Source: Chelativorans sp. J32
GTDB taxonomy: Bacteria > Pseudomonadota > Alphaproteobacteria > Rhizobiales > Rhizobiaceae
DNA: 64,000 nt
Direction: 5' to 3'
Assembly (NCBI RefSeq): GCF_000518985.1
Contig: NZ_JAEQ01000021.1
Span: forward strand, 24,008-88,007
Below the pieces are notes generated by a model. It was given only the letters and a program-made list of their open reading frames with translations. It was not told the DNA's origin and ran no database searches. Position numbers and translations under genes: made by a program. Positions 25,543 to 34,490 of the stretch are shown here, in pieces (the stretch's first letter is position 1; each line of letters starts with the position of its first letter).

Positions 25543-26439
25543 TCAATCGATACCGAGCCGCGGGGTGATCGTTTCAACCAGCCAATCGATGAACACGCGC
25601 ACGCGTGGGGAAAGCTGGCGGTTGCTCGGGCAAAGTACGGACAGGGGCGTTGGCGTCGGCGGAAAATCAGCGAGCACCTCGACCAGCGCGCCACTCGCGA
25701 GGTCTTCGGCGAAACGATAACGGGGCGCCTGGGCGAGCCCCAGGCCCAGCCGCGCTGCCGCCGCGCTCGTATCGGCGCCGCTGACCAGCACACGCGCCGG
25801 CAATACCACCTCGATGACGCCGCCATTGCGGGTGAATTCGAGCGGAAGCGGCTGGCCCGTACGCGATGAGACGAAGCCGATCATTTGATGGCCATCCAAA
25901 TCGTCAGGAGTGTGTGGTGTCCCGTACTTTGCCAGATAGGCGGGGCTCGCGACCGTGATCTCCTCCATCATTCCTAGCCGTCGCACCACCATGTCGCTGT
26001 CGGCCAACTCGCCGGCGCGCACGACGCAATCCACCCCCTCGCGCACGAGATCGACGAAGCGCTCACCTTCCCCGAGATGAACGGTCAATGCCGGATGTCG
26101 TGCCAGGAAGTCGGGCAGCGCCGGCAGCAATATGGTGCGGGCGAGATGGCCGGGTACGTCGACACGGACCCGTCCGGCGACCCCGCCGCCAGCATCTCGA
26201 TCGGCATCCTCGATATCGGCGAGGATGGCGACGCAGCGATGGTAGTAGGCTTCGCCCTCGACGGTGGGCTGGACGTGGCGGGTGGAGCGCTGCAAAAGCC
26301 GCGTTCCGAGACGCTCCTCCAACGCCTTGATAGCGGCGGTCGCGACCGGCCGCGAAACCCCGCAATCCGCCGCTGCTGCGCTGAAGCTGCCCCGTTCGAC
26401 GATGCGGACGAAAAGATTGAGTGTGGCAAGCCGATCCAT
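25543..26439 (-). CDS. LysR-family transcriptional regulator
   Basis: A 298-residue regulator starting MDRLATLNLFVRIVERGSFS (ATG 26439; a seven-codon upstream extension is less typical). The HTH is followed by KALEERLGTRLLQRSTRHVQPT and the effector-binding domain. It belongs to the CrgA/DsdC-like subgroup that usually represses a divergent oxidoreductase gene. Here a short-chain dehydrogenase gene starts 104 bases away in the opposite direction and is the likely target. The intergenic region holds nested inverted repeats. Confidence 0.87.
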   Translation of the reverse strand: MDRLATLNLFVRIVERGSFSAAAADCGVSRPVATAAIKALEERLGTRLLQRSTRHVQPTVEGEAYYHRCVAILADIEDADRDAGGGVAGRVRVDVPGHLARTILLPALPDFLARHPALTVHLGEGERFVDLVREGVDCVVRAGELADSDMVVRRLGMMEEITVASPAYLAKYGTPHTPDDLDGHQMIGFVSSRTGQPLPLEFTRNGGVIEVVLPARVLVSGADTSAAAARLGLGLAQAPRYRFAEDLASGALVEVLADFPPTPTPLSVLCPSNRQLSPRVRVFIDWLVETITPRLGID

Positions 26440-26481
26440 GCGGATTATTCTATCTCGCAAAACAATGCTGGCGGAAAGAGC

Positions 26482-26514
26482 GATCTAATCATGATTGGGC
26501 GCGGGGACTAGATC
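26482..26514. promoter_or_regulatory. Nested inverted repeats between the LysR and SDR genes
   Basis: AATCATGATT at 26487-26496 is a perfect palindrome. It lies inside a wider GATCTA...TAGATC inverted repeat (26482-26487 and 26509-26514). Position and symmetry suit a LysR-type regulator site 30-60 bases before the SDR start codon. Confidence 0.35.
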
Positions 26515-26543
26515 AGGATTCCTGAACAGAACGGAGATTCCCC

Positions 26544-27302
26544 ATGCAGACATTCCCCATCGCTCTGGTTACTGGTGGCAGTCGCGGTCTCGGCCGCTCG
26601 ACCGTGGAGGCGCTCGCGCGCCGCGGTGTATCGTCGATCCTGACTTACAACAGCAATCGAGACGCCGCCGATGAGGTCGTGGCGAGAGTCCGACAGGCCG
26701 GCGTACGCGCCGTCGCGTTGCAGCTCGACACCGGCGACACGGGCGCGTTTCCCGGCTTCGCCGATCAAGTTCGACGCGTGCTCGGCGAATGGGCGGCCGA
26801 ACGCTTCAACTTCCTCGTCAACATGGCCGGCACATCGCACAGCGGCCTGCTCGAGGAGGTGAAAGAGGAGGACTTCGATGCCGCATACCGCGTCCATCTC
26901 AAAGGGCCGTTCTTCCTGACCCAGGCATTACTGCCGCTGATCGCAGACGGAGGCCGGATCGTGAACATCTCCTCCGGTCTAACCCGCATTATTTATCCCG
27001 GCCGCATCGCTTATGGTTCGATGAAGGGCGCGGTCGAGGTGATGACCCGCTACATGGCGAAGGAACTCGGACCTCGCCGCATCGCCGTCAATACGGTCGC
27101 TCCAGGCGCCATCCAGACCGACTTCTCGGGTGGTGCAGTGCGCGACAATCCCGAGGTGGCCCGGCACATCGCCGAGGCGACCGCGCTCGGGCGTCCTGGT
27201 CTCCCGGAAGACATCGGTCCGATGATCGCGTCGCTTCTCTCGGAAGACAATCGCTGGGTGAACGCGCAGCGTATCGAGGTGTCAGGCGGACAGGCGATTT
27301 AG
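26544..27302 (+). CDS. Short-chain dehydrogenase/reductase
   Basis: A 252-residue Rossmann oxidoreductase. The NAD(P)-binding motif is TGGSRGLG (10-17), NMAG is at 93-96, and the catalytic serine is S143 or S144 in NISSGL. Y157 and K161 form the YxxxK pair (YGSMK), and the C-terminus SGGQAI is typical of classical SDRs. An arginine in the first helix suggests NADP preference. It would reduce or oxidise a small carbonyl/alcohol. ATG 26544 follows ACGGAGATTCCCC. It is divergent from and probably regulated by the LysR gene. The following 27303-27575 interval shows no gene. Confidence 0.9.
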   Translation: MQTFPIALVTGGSRGLGRSTVEALARRGVSSILTYNSNRDAADEVVARVRQAGVRAVALQLDTGDTGAFPGFADQVRRVLGEWAAERFNFLVNMAGTSHSGLLEEVKEEDFDAAYRVHLKGPFFLTQALLPLIADGGRIVNISSGLTRIIYPGRIAYGSMKGAVEVMTRYMAKELGPRRIAVNTVAPGAIQTDFSGGAVRDNPEVARHIAEATALGRPGLPEDIGPMIASLLSEDNRWVNAQRIEVSGGQAI

Positions 27303-27575
27303 TGCCAGGCACCTCTCCGTGCAACGAGCGGCGCCGTCAGTTTGACCTGCAGCTGACCGCGCCGTCTCTGAAACTCGGGCCGGTTGCATGTGAACGACGG
27401 CCCGCTCCCGAGACCTGCGAATGACACACGAGCGCCCGGATGACCGTGCGCCGCTGGACCAGGCGAGCTTTGCCGAACCAGCCGAGAGGAGAATGGCGGG
27501 TTATTGCGGCTGGACAGCGAAGCCGCCTCATCGCGTGAGCCTGTCCTCCGGTTAATCGGCTAGAGTGCCTGGACG

Positions 27576-28187
27576 TCAGGTTCTGCTTTCCCGTGCAGCG
27601 GCGATAGCTTCCCGCAGCATTTGTTGATCCATCGCACCATGATGAATTCGGGTGTTGATGAGAAATGCTGGAGTGCCTCCAAATCCGAACGCGTTTGCCT
27701 GGTCCATATTGCGTGCAAGAATGCCGTCGATCCGGTCGGCATCTTTCTCAAAGGCCGAAAGAAGCGCCTTTGGGTCGAGCCCTGCATTCGCCAGGACAGC
27801 ATCGACCTCTTCTCTGCCAAGCCGCCCCGGGGTCGCCATCACGGCATTCAACGCTTTCTCGTAATCGTCGCCGGCGGCGAGGACAAGGCTTGAGGCGTGA
27901 AGAGATGCGCCGCCAAAAATGGGCCAGTCCTTCATGACGAGGCGAATGTTTCCGTCTTCGCGCACGAGATCGATCAAGTCCTTGTGCCCCCGCTTGCAGA
28001 ACGGGCACTGGAAATCAAAGTACTCGGCGATCGTGACGTCACCCGCAGGATTGCCCAGTACCGGAATCTGTGGATCGAATAGAACCTCCTCAACGGTCAG
28101 TTCGATCTGCGCGAGGGTGGGTTGGGTCACTGCCGCGATTGCCATGCCCGCCGCCGTGATCTTCAGCAGAGCTCTTCTGTCCATCAT
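27576..28187 (-). CDS. DsbA-family periplasmic thiol oxidoreductase
   Basis: A 203-residue thioredoxin-fold protein with an N-terminal signal (MMDRRALLKITAAGMAIAAV, likely Tat- or Sec-dependent, cleavage after TLA). The active site is CPFC (C61, C64) and the cis-proline loop is GGTPAFLI. It resembles the DsbA/Com1-like or ScsC-like class that keeps the pattern VLFDPQIPVLGNPAGDVTIAEY. It would oxidise or isomerise disulfides in the periplasm. It is the last gene of the dsbD-tlpA-like-dsbA operon, 15 bases after the TlpA-like gene. A paralog with the same N-terminal pattern ends the opposite operon at 34337. Confidence 0.88.
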   Translation of the reverse strand: MMDRRALLKITAAGMAIAAVTQPTLAQIELTVEEVLFDPQIPVLGNPAGDVTIAEYFDFQCPFCKRGHKDLIDLVREDGNIRLVMKDWPIFGGASLHASSLVLAAGDDYEKALNAVMATPGRLGREEVDAVLANAGLDPKALLSAFEKDADRIDGILARNMDQANAFGFGGTPAFLINTRIHHGAMDQQMLREAIAAARESRT

Positions 28188-28202
28188 GTGAGGGCCTCCG
28201 GT

Positions 28203-29009
28203 TCAGTTGGATTTGGTGCGCAGGCCGGACAGCCGGGAAAGCAAATTCTCGCGCGAGATCTCGCCGAGATGAGCGTGCTGCAGCATGCCTTCCGCATCAA
28301 TGAAAAGGGTCGCGGGGAGCCCCGGCGCGCCATAGTGGCGGGCGAGATCACCGAACCGATCGAAAAGAACGAGATCGAGTGCAATTTCCGCATTGGCGAG
28401 GTAGTTTTCGATCGCTGCTCGGCTTTCGCCTTGGTTCGCAAAGACGAAGTCGATATCGGCGGAATCATTGGCAATCTCCGCCATCATCGGCATCTCGCGT
28501 CTGCAGGGTGGACACCAGGTGGCCCAGAGGTTGATCACTTTCGGGATTCCGGGAGTGCCGTCCAACTCATGATCGCCACCGGCCAACGTCTCCAGGGCAA
28601 TGGCGGGAAGGGAAATGGAGGGAGCGGTTCCGCTGATCCGCCAGGCTGTGTTCCATACCACCAGCGCCGCAGTGAGTGGCAACAGGGCCCAGAGGCGCTG
28701 GCGTGCTGTTCGGAGGCCGACAAGCAGGCAAAGCAGCACAGCGGCAAGCCCGGCAGGCCAGAAGAAGCCTCCCTCCCAAAATGCAAATGCACGGATCGGA
28801 TCTTGCGCGAAGATGCGCCAGTGAATCAGAACGTGTCCCAGGCGAGCCGCTGCAATGGATCCAAGAAGGACCCACCAGGACCATGGAAGGAAACGCTCGT
28901 CGACCCGGCGCGCGAGCAATCCCGTGATCAGGATGAATACAAACATGCCGAGAATCACGGCGAAGCGGTCTGCTGCGAGAACCAGCGGCCCAATGGATAC
29001 GGCGTTCAT
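28203..29009 (-). CDS. Membrane-anchored TlpA-like thioredoxin with an N-terminal multi-helix domain
   Basis: A 268-residue two-part protein. Residues 1-125 contain four or five hydrophobic segments; their spacing and the motif FWEGGFFWPAGL recall the N-terminal part of prolipoprotein diacylglyceryl transferase-like membrane domains. Residues about 130-265 are a TlpA/ResA thioredoxin with active site WCPPC (C166, C169) facing the periplasm and cis-Pro in GLPATLFI. It would pass reducing power in the periplasm. Its ATG overlaps the operon context, starting one base after the dsbD stop. Such fusions occur sporadically with DsbD in alphaproteobacteria. Confidence 0.85.
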   Translation of the reverse strand: MNAVSIGPLVLAADRFAVILGMFVFILITGLLARRVDERFLPWSWWVLLGSIAAARLGHVLIHWRIFAQDPIRAFAFWEGGFFWPAGLAAVLLCLLVGLRTARQRLWALLPLTAALVVWNTAWRISGTAPSISLPAIALETLAGGDHELDGTPGIPKVINLWATWCPPCRREMPMMAEIANDSADIDFVFANQGESRAAIENYLANAEIALDLVLFDRFGDLARHYGAPGLPATLFIDAEGMLQHAHLGEISRENLLSRLSGLRTKSN

Positions 29010-29010
29010 G

Positions 29011-30825
29011 TCATCTGCTCTCCGAGCGATGAGCCGAAGATGTCAGGGATTCGATGCTGATGTCGCCGACCAATCGTGTCCCTGGAACCTCGCGTGTTCC
29101 CCTGAAGAACAGCATGGTGGGTGGCCCGACTACGCCAAGCTGCTTCGTAAGCAGGGCGCTTTCCTCATCAAAGTCCGTTAGGTCAGCCTTCACGAGTTGG
29201 AACTCTGACAAGGTCTCCCGCACTCCGCGATCCGGAAGAACTGCACGCTCGATTGTGCGACAGGTTGTGCACCATTCGGCGGTGAAATAGATCAGGGAGG
29301 GCCGTCCATCGGCAGCAGCAATCGTCTTCTGAAGTTGCGGCAGCGAATTGGCCTGTGCGAAATCCAGTTCTCCTTGCGTTTGACCCGCCGCACCGCGGCC
29401 GGCAAAAATCGCAAGGGGGCGTAGCGGGTCCCTGGCACCTGCAGCCACACCGACCATCAAAATAGCGCCATAGATTAGGGCGACGGCACCCACCGCTCGT
29501 CCTGCGGCAAGCGCGGGGCCGCGGGACGGAGTGGGTGTCAGCGTGAAGCTCGCCAGTCCGACAAGCAAGACTGCCCACAGCGCCAGATCAATTCCGGGCG
29601 GCAGTAACGGAGTGGCAACCCAGATTGCACTTGCCAGGAGCAGAAAACCAAACAGGCTCCTGACGCTCTTCATCCAGACGCCAGCTCGGGGCAGCGTGCC
29701 CCCTCCCAGAGTTCCCAACGCAATCAGCGGCAATCCCTTGCCGATCGCAAGCGCAAACAGCGCCGATGCTCCGAGCGAGACATCCCCGGTTTGCGCAATA
29801 TACAGCAAGGCACCCGCCAGCGGGGGTGTGACACACGGCCCGACGATCAAGGCCGACGAGAAGCCAAGTAGCGCCGCCGCTCCCATGGTGCCGCCCAGCC
29901 GGCCGGTTTGCCTGACGACCGCACTCGTCCAAGCAGTAGGCAACTGGAGCTCGAACAGCCCGAACATGGGAAGCGCCAGGATTACGAAGACCACGGCGAT
30001 CACGCCCGTGGTCCAGGAAGACTGAAGCACCATCTGGAGGTTTTGCCCTGACCACCCGGCGATTGCTCCCAGGATCGCGAATGCGGTCGCCAGGCCAACA
30101 ACATAGGAAGTCGACAATGCAAACCCGCGCCTCGGTGTCAGACGCTCGCTTTCGCGTGCCAAGGCTCCCGCAAGGATCGGATACATCGGAAGGACGCATG
30201 GCGTAAACGCGAGGAGGACACCAAGAAGAGGGAACATCGCCAGCACCAGAAGTGCGCCACCCTGGCCCTTAAGCGATTGTACGAGTCCCTCGTCCTCTGC
30301 AGCGTCCAGTTGTTGCGTCGGATTCTGCAGCGACGCTGCGGCGCTCTGCCGCGACGGCGACTCAGTAGACCACTGGCCTGCCGCTGATCCGGGAGTCGAA
30401 GAGCCGGAAACCGCAAGCGTGAGCGGGTCAACAATCCGCCGCTCCGGAGCATAGCATATGCCATCCTCCTGACACCCCTGATAGGTGATCTCGATCGGAC
30501 TCGGACCGGTATGGGCAATCGTCGCATCAGCCCGGTCGTAATAGATCTCCGAGCGCCCGAAGTTCGGGTCGTCCTTTTTAATCCCAGGAGGGGTCGTAAC
30601 GGGTAATTCAGCCCCACTTTCCGAGCGTGCGGTCAGTCGGTCGCGATAAAGATAATAGCCATCAGCAATAATCCATTCCACCGCGAGCGATCCGCCCTGA
30701 CCCCGAGATACTGACATGGCGAATGCGTCATCAACACTGAGGGGCTCCTGGAGCGGTTCGCCAATGGCTAGGGAGTTCGCCTGAAACACGAGGCTGACGA
30801 GGATGGCAAAGACCGTCTTTCTCAT
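29011..30825 (-). CDS. dsbD: Thiol:disulfide interchange protein DsbD
   Basis: A 604-residue inner-membrane protein that moves electrons from cytoplasmic thioredoxin to periplasmic partners. The three modules are complete. The signal peptide and DsbD-alpha domain have C118 and C124 (QGCQEDGIC). An eight-helix membrane domain carries C210 (FTPCVLPMYP) and C331 (VGPCVTPP). The periplasmic DsbD-gamma thioredoxin has EWCTTC (C519, C522). All six catalytic cysteines are therefore present. It is the first gene of the operon with the TlpA-like and DsbA genes. Its start lies 58 bases from the PmrA/QseB-like box at 30884-30902 that it shares with the divergent operon. Confidence 0.92.
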   Translation of the reverse strand: MRKTVFAILVSLVFQANSLAIGEPLQEPLSVDDAFAMSVSRGQGGSLAVEWIIADGYYLYRDRLTARSESGAELPVTTPPGIKKDDPNFGRSEIYYDRADATIAHTGPSPIEITYQGCQEDGICYAPERRIVDPLTLAVSGSSTPGSAAGQWSTESPSRQSAAASLQNPTQQLDAAEDEGLVQSLKGQGGALLVLAMFPLLGVLLAFTPCVLPMYPILAGALARESERLTPRRGFALSTSYVVGLATAFAILGAIAGWSGQNLQMVLQSSWTTGVIAVVFVILALPMFGLFELQLPTAWTSAVVRQTGRLGGTMGAAALLGFSSALIVGPCVTPPLAGALLYIAQTGDVSLGASALFALAIGKGLPLIALGTLGGGTLPRAGVWMKSVRSLFGFLLLASAIWVATPLLPPGIDLALWAVLLVGLASFTLTPTPSRGPALAAGRAVGAVALIYGAILMVGVAAGARDPLRPLAIFAGRGAAGQTQGELDFAQANSLPQLQKTIAAADGRPSLIYFTAEWCTTCRTIERAVLPDRGVRETLSEFQLVKADLTDFDEESALLTKQLGVVGPPTMLFFRGTREVPGTRLVGDISIESLTSSAHRSESR

Positions 30826-30883
30826 TGCACCTATCCGTCGCCCTACACGGGCGTGAACTGTTTTTGGGTGGGTGCTGTCCGGA

Positions 30884-30902
30884 CCTTAAGGCAGCCTTAA
30901 GG
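30884..30902. promoter_or_regulatory. PmrA/QseB-like box (direct repeat CTTAAG-N5-CTTAAG)
   Basis: Two copies of CCTTAAGG, starting at 30884 and 30895, are exactly 11 bases apart and give CTTAAG-N5-CTTAAG. That is the recognition pattern of OmpR-type regulators of the PmrA/QseB group. It lies between dsbD and the L,D-transpeptidase gene, upstream of the response-regulator gene whose product belongs to this group. Self-regulation and control of both operons are likely. Confidence 0.7.
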
Positions 30903-30949
30903 TGAGGCGGCTGGGAAAGCGGTCCTGAAAACAGCAGAGGGTCCCTAGC

Positions 30950-31708
30950 ATGGCGCGCAGCCCCGATATCAAGGTTGAAAGCAACGAAGCAACGAACAGG
31001 GGCACCGGTGGTGCTTTACGGCGGCGGGCGCTCCTGCTCGGCATGGGCGCGTTTGTCCTATCGGGTTGTGTCTCCGCACCGCGACAGAAACAGACCGTGG
31101 CCCTTGAGCCCGCGCTTTCCCCGAAACCTGTCGTGCCGCCGATGTACTATGCGATGCCGCACGAGCGCTTTCCGATACCCGAAGTCGATGTGACGCATCT
31201 TGATCAGCGCTTCTGGCGCGCCGAAGTGGACTATTCGACGGACGAGAAGCCCGGGACCTTGATTGTGGACACGCCTGCCAAGTATCTCTATCACGTCAAG
31301 CCTGGTGGCCGCGCGACCCGCTATGGCATCGGAGTTGGCCGGGACGGCTTCGCGTGGGCCGGCCAGGCGATCGTCGCCTACAAGCGCGAGTGGCCCCGCT
31401 GGACGCCGCCGGATTCGATGGTGGAACGCCAGCCAGAACTTGAGCCCTACAGCATTGCGAACGGCGGAATGGATCCGGGACTGAAAAATCCGCTGGGCGC
31501 GCGCTCTCTCTATATCCATCAGAACGGAAAGGATACGCTTTACCGGGTTCATGGCACGCCAGAGGCTTTCAGCATCGGTAAGGCCGTCTCGTCGGGCTGC
31601 ATCAGGCTCGTCAACCAAGACGTTATTCATCTCCATAGCGAGGTACGGGACGGAAGCTCGATCGTTGTGATCCCCGATCCTGCCATGGAGCACCTGCTCG
31701 TGGGATGA
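30950..31708 (+). CDS. L,D-transpeptidase (YkuD) lipoprotein
   Basis: A 252-residue enzyme. A lipobox LSGC puts the lipidated Cys at residue 40 after a hydrophobic stretch preceded by RRR. The YkuD domain spans about 100-235 and has the full active site HGTPEAFSIGKAVSSGCIRL, with H201 and catalytic C217. It would form or remodel 3-3 peptidoglycan cross-links or anchor proteins, acting in the periplasm from a membrane. It is the first gene of the operon ldt-RR-HK-dsbA, 47 bases after the direct-repeat box. The link to thiol redox may reflect protection of the catalytic cysteine, as inferred from context. Confidence 0.88.
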   Translation: MARSPDIKVESNEATNRGTGGALRRRALLLGMGAFVLSGCVSAPRQKQTVALEPALSPKPVVPPMYYAMPHERFPIPEVDVTHLDQRFWRAEVDYSTDEKPGTLIVDTPAKYLYHVKPGGRATRYGIGVGRDGFAWAGQAIVAYKREWPRWTPPDSMVERQPELEPYSIANGGMDPGLKNPLGARSLYIHQNGKDTLYRVHGTPEAFSIGKAVSSGCIRLVNQDVIHLHSEVRDGSSIVVIPDPAMEHLLVG

Positions 31709-31735
31709 TCATCCGTAGAATGGTGAGGAGCGTAT

Positions 31736-32401
31736 ATGCGCATCCTGGTAGTCGAAGACGATCCTGTACTGCTTGATGGTCTATCAGCTGGTCTCGGCCT
31801 TGCAGGCTTTACCGTCGACGCGGTTGCCACCTGTGAGGACGCTTTTGCTGCCCTCGAAACGCACAAATACGGCACCGTGATCCTTGACCTGATGCTACCC
31901 GATGGTTCGGGACTGGATGTGCTCGGATTCCTGAGGCAGCGAAGGGACGCAACGCCGGTGGTGCTGCTGACCGCGCGTGATCAGGTGCACGATCGCATCG
32001 CGGGACTCGACGCTGGTGCCGATGACTATCTCGGCAAACCGTTCGACCTCGACGAGTTGGCCGCCCGGGTGCGCGCTGTCGCACGACGGGGATCGGGACG
32101 TGCAACAGGTACATTGCATTGGCGGGGCGTCGTGCTCGATCCCGCAAGTCAGACCGCCAGCCTTGGCGGGAAGCTGCTTACATTGACGAGGCGGGAGTTC
32201 GGTATTCTCAGCACTCTGATGGAGCGCCCCGGGATGACGGTTTCCAAGGCCACGCTTGAGGAGACGTTATACGGGTGGCAGGAGGAGGTGGAAAGCAACG
32301 CCGTCGAGGTGCACATCCATAACCTCCGGTCGAAGCTCGGAACCGGTTATATCAAGACGGTTCGTGGCCTGGGGTACCGTCTCGCGGAGGAGAACTCGTG
32401 A
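31736..32401 (+). CDS. OmpR-family response regulator, PmrA/QseB/TctD-like
   Basis: A 221-residue regulator. The receiver has acidic residues EDD near residue 8, phospho-acceptor D51 in VILDLMLPDGSG, and T/K residues in LTARD and GKPFD. The winged-helix output ends with VESNAVEVHIHNLRSKLG and VRGLGYRL, a pattern shared by QseB, PmrA and TctD. ATG 31736 follows GGTGAGGAGCGTAT. It should bind direct repeats such as the CTTAAG-N5-CTTAAG box upstream of its own operon. Its stop overlaps the kinase start (ATGA-like overlap of four bases with GTG 32398). Confidence 0.9.
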   Translation: MRILVVEDDPVLLDGLSAGLGLAGFTVDAVATCEDAFAALETHKYGTVILDLMLPDGSGLDVLGFLRQRRDATPVVLLTARDQVHDRIAGLDAGADDYLGKPFDLDELAARVRAVARRGSGRATGTLHWRGVVLDPASQTASLGGKLLTLTRREFGILSTLMERPGMTVSKATLEETLYGWQEEVESNAVEVHIHNLRSKLGTGYIKTVRGLGYRLAEENS

Positions 32402-33738
32402 ACTCCATTCGAACGAGGCTCCTTGCGATCCTGATCGCGTCAACGGGGTTGGTCTGGCTCCTCGCCGTGGCCTGGATATATTTCAGCACGCAGGCCCAAG
32501 TGGAACGCGTGCTGGATGCGCGATTGATGGAAGCAGCGCGCATGGTCAATTCGCTGTTGGCCGAGCGAAGGATCGAACTTGCGCTTGCTGGAAACGGCAG
32601 CGGTCCAATTGCCGAGGTTCAGTTCGAGGACGCAACATACGAACGGCAGCTGTCATGCCAGATATGGTCACTTGACGGCAGGCTGGTGGGGCGCTCTGAG
32701 CACGCACCCGAAGATCGGCTCACGGATTCCGGCAGCGGCTTCTCCGAAAGCGTAGTCAATGGCGAGGCGTGGCGTGTCTACGTGATCGAGAACCCCCTTC
32801 TTGGTGTCCGTGTCATGGTCGGCGACAGCCTGCTGGTTCGCGACCGCCTTGTTGGCGGCGTCATAAAGGGGCTGGCCGTTCCAGCCGCACTGATCCTTCC
32901 GTTTCTGGCTGGAGTTATCTGGGTGAGCGTCCGCCGAGGAATGTCGCCTCTGAACGAGATGGCAGGCGCGCTTTCCCGCCGAGAAGCGAGCGACCTGCGA
33001 CCTCTGCCGAACGAGAATTTACCGAAGGAGATTGCGCCGGCCATTCATGCGCTCAACGGGCTCTTCAGGCGCGTTGAGGAAGCGCGCGAGCGCGAGAAGA
33101 GCTTCACAGCTTTTGCAGCACATGAGCTCAAGACCCCATTGGCAGGTCTCAAAACGCAGGCTCAAGTGGCGCTCGCCAGCCATGATCGTCAGGTGCATGA
33201 GAACGCACTCCGGCAAATCGCGGCGGGTGTGGATCGTACCGCGAGGCTTGTGCGACAGTTGCTCGACCTGGCGGCCGTGGAAGCGGCAGACCGAACTCCT
33301 CACCTTGTTGAAGGCCGCCCACGGGAACTGGTCAGCCGCATCTTGGCCGACATGCCTGTCGAAAGAGATCGGGTGAAGGTGGAAGGCGATGTGAAGCAAG
33401 TCGCGGCGTTCGACGCCGTATTGCTTACATTGGCGGTGCGCAACCTTGTGGAGAACGCGCTCTGCCATTCTGAAGGCCCCGTGGTAGTCCGCATTGAGGG
33501 CCGGAGCAGGACTGACATTTTGGTCGAAGATCAGGGCCCCGGGATACCTGCGGATGAACTTCCGCACGTGACCGATCGCTTCTTTCGCGGTCGCCAAAGG
33601 TCTTCCACGGGTAGTGGGCTTGGGCTTGCAATCGCGCAGGAGGCGATAGCCCGGATGGGCGGCGTCTTGTCGATCAGAAACCGAAACCCGCACGGATTGG
33701 CTGCCACCCTGTCCTTCGCCGCAGAGGAGGAAAAATGA
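32398..33738 (+). CDS. Sensor histidine kinase, QseC/PmrB-like
   Basis: A 446-residue kinase starting at GTG 32398. It has TM1 at about 8-30, a periplasmic sensor of about 125 residues with one cysteine (C87), TM2 at about 157-177 and then a HAMP-like linker. The HisKA box is AAHELKTPL (H242), followed by a HATPase_c with N-box NLVENAL, G1 VEDQGPGIP and G2 GSGLGLAIAQ. The periplasmic domain probably senses an envelope or redox signal; this is inferred from the Dsb genes around it. It is co-translated with the response regulator upstream and the dsbA-like gene downstream, whose start overlaps its stop. Confidence 0.9.
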   Translation: MNSIRTRLLAILIASTGLVWLLAVAWIYFSTQAQVERVLDARLMEAARMVNSLLAERRIELALAGNGSGPIAEVQFEDATYERQLSCQIWSLDGRLVGRSEHAPEDRLTDSGSGFSESVVNGEAWRVYVIENPLLGVRVMVGDSLLVRDRLVGGVIKGLAVPAALILPFLAGVIWVSVRRGMSPLNEMAGALSRREASDLRPLPNENLPKEIAPAIHALNGLFRRVEEAREREKSFTAFAAHELKTPLAGLKTQAQVALASHDRQVHENALRQIAAGVDRTARLVRQLLDLAAVEAADRTPHLVEGRPRELVSRILADMPVERDRVKVEGDVKQVAAFDAVLLTLAVRNLVENALCHSEGPVVVRIEGRSRTDILVEDQGPGIPADELPHVTDRFFRGRQRSSTGSGLGLAIAQEAIARMGGVLSIRNRNPHGLAATLSFAAEEEK

Positions 33739-34337
33739 TATCCCGGCGCGGATTTCTGGTTGGTTCCGCGGCGACTTTGGCTCCCCATGCAGCCGAAGCA
33801 CGACAGTCCCTTGAACTCTCTGATATTCTCTTCGATCCCGTACTGCCGGTGCTCGGTAACCCGCACGGAGATGTAACGGTAGCCGAGTTCTTCGACTATG
33901 CTTGCCCCTACTGCAAGGTCCTTCACCCGCACCTGAAGCGGATCGTCGAAGAGGATGGCGGCATCCGGCTCGTAATGAAGGACTGGCCAATCAACGGCGA
34001 TCTCGTGCTTTATGCATCCCGCATGGTTCTCGCGGCTGACCGGCTTGGCTACTATGCACCGGCGCACTCGGCCGTCCTGGAGATCGAGGGAGGATTGGGG
34101 ATGCGCCGGATTGACGACGCAATGCGGGCGCGAGACATCAATGTTGGCGAGGTCCGCGACGCGCTCGACGTTTATCTGACAGAGATCGACGCGCTGCTGG
34201 CACGCAACAGAATGCAGGCGCGCGCGCTTTCATTGCCAGGAACACCTGCGTTCATTATCGGATCGAAACTTTACCGACGGCAATTGGCTCCCGAAGAACT
34301 ACACAGGGAAATTGCTGCAGCGCGCGGGGACCGCTAG
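33735..34337 (+). CDS. DsbA-family thiol oxidoreductase, second copy
   Basis: A 200-residue thioredoxin-fold protein with signal MISRRGFLVGSAATLAPHAA (a twin-arginine-like SRRGFL start). The active site is CPYC (C57, C60) and the cis-Pro loop is PGTPAFII. It shares the segment ILFDPVLPVLGNPHGDVTVAEFFDY in pattern with the copy at 27576-28187, so the two are paralogs that end the two opposite operons of the redox locus. ATG 33735 overlaps the kinase stop (ATGA). It probably works in the same periplasmic pathway as DsbD and the TlpA-like protein. Confidence 0.88.
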   Translation: MISRRGFLVGSAATLAPHAAEARQSLELSDILFDPVLPVLGNPHGDVTVAEFFDYACPYCKVLHPHLKRIVEEDGGIRLVMKDWPINGDLVLYASRMVLAADRLGYYAPAHSAVLEIEGGLGMRRIDDAMRARDINVGEVRDALDVYLTEIDALLARNRMQARALSLPGTPAFIIGSKLYRRQLAPEELHREIAAARGDR

Positions 34338-34410
34338 AGCAGTCCAGGAAGGGGGAGCCTTTTCCGTCTGGAATTACGTAAAAGGACGGAGATCGATTCC
34401 GTGTCAGTCA

Positions 34411-34490
34411 GGCCGGAAACCTCGTTCGCTACCTAGATTGAACTTGTCGGATAGCTACGCTTCAGAACGCGCCTCCACATCGGTCATTCC
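34411..34490 (+). repeat. Diverged intergenic repeat, copy A
   Basis: A block containing GGCCGGAA, AGATTGAACTTGTCGGATAG and GGTCATTC matches copy B at 37212-37288 in the same orientation, roughly two thirds identical over 75 bases. The rest of the gene-free stretch 34338-34873 holds no recognisable feature. Confidence 0.35.

Noticed and set aside
33019..33990. 323-codon antisense frame over the sensor kinase and DsbA genes
   Set aside because: It crosses two coupled genes on the opposite strand and has no recognisable domain.
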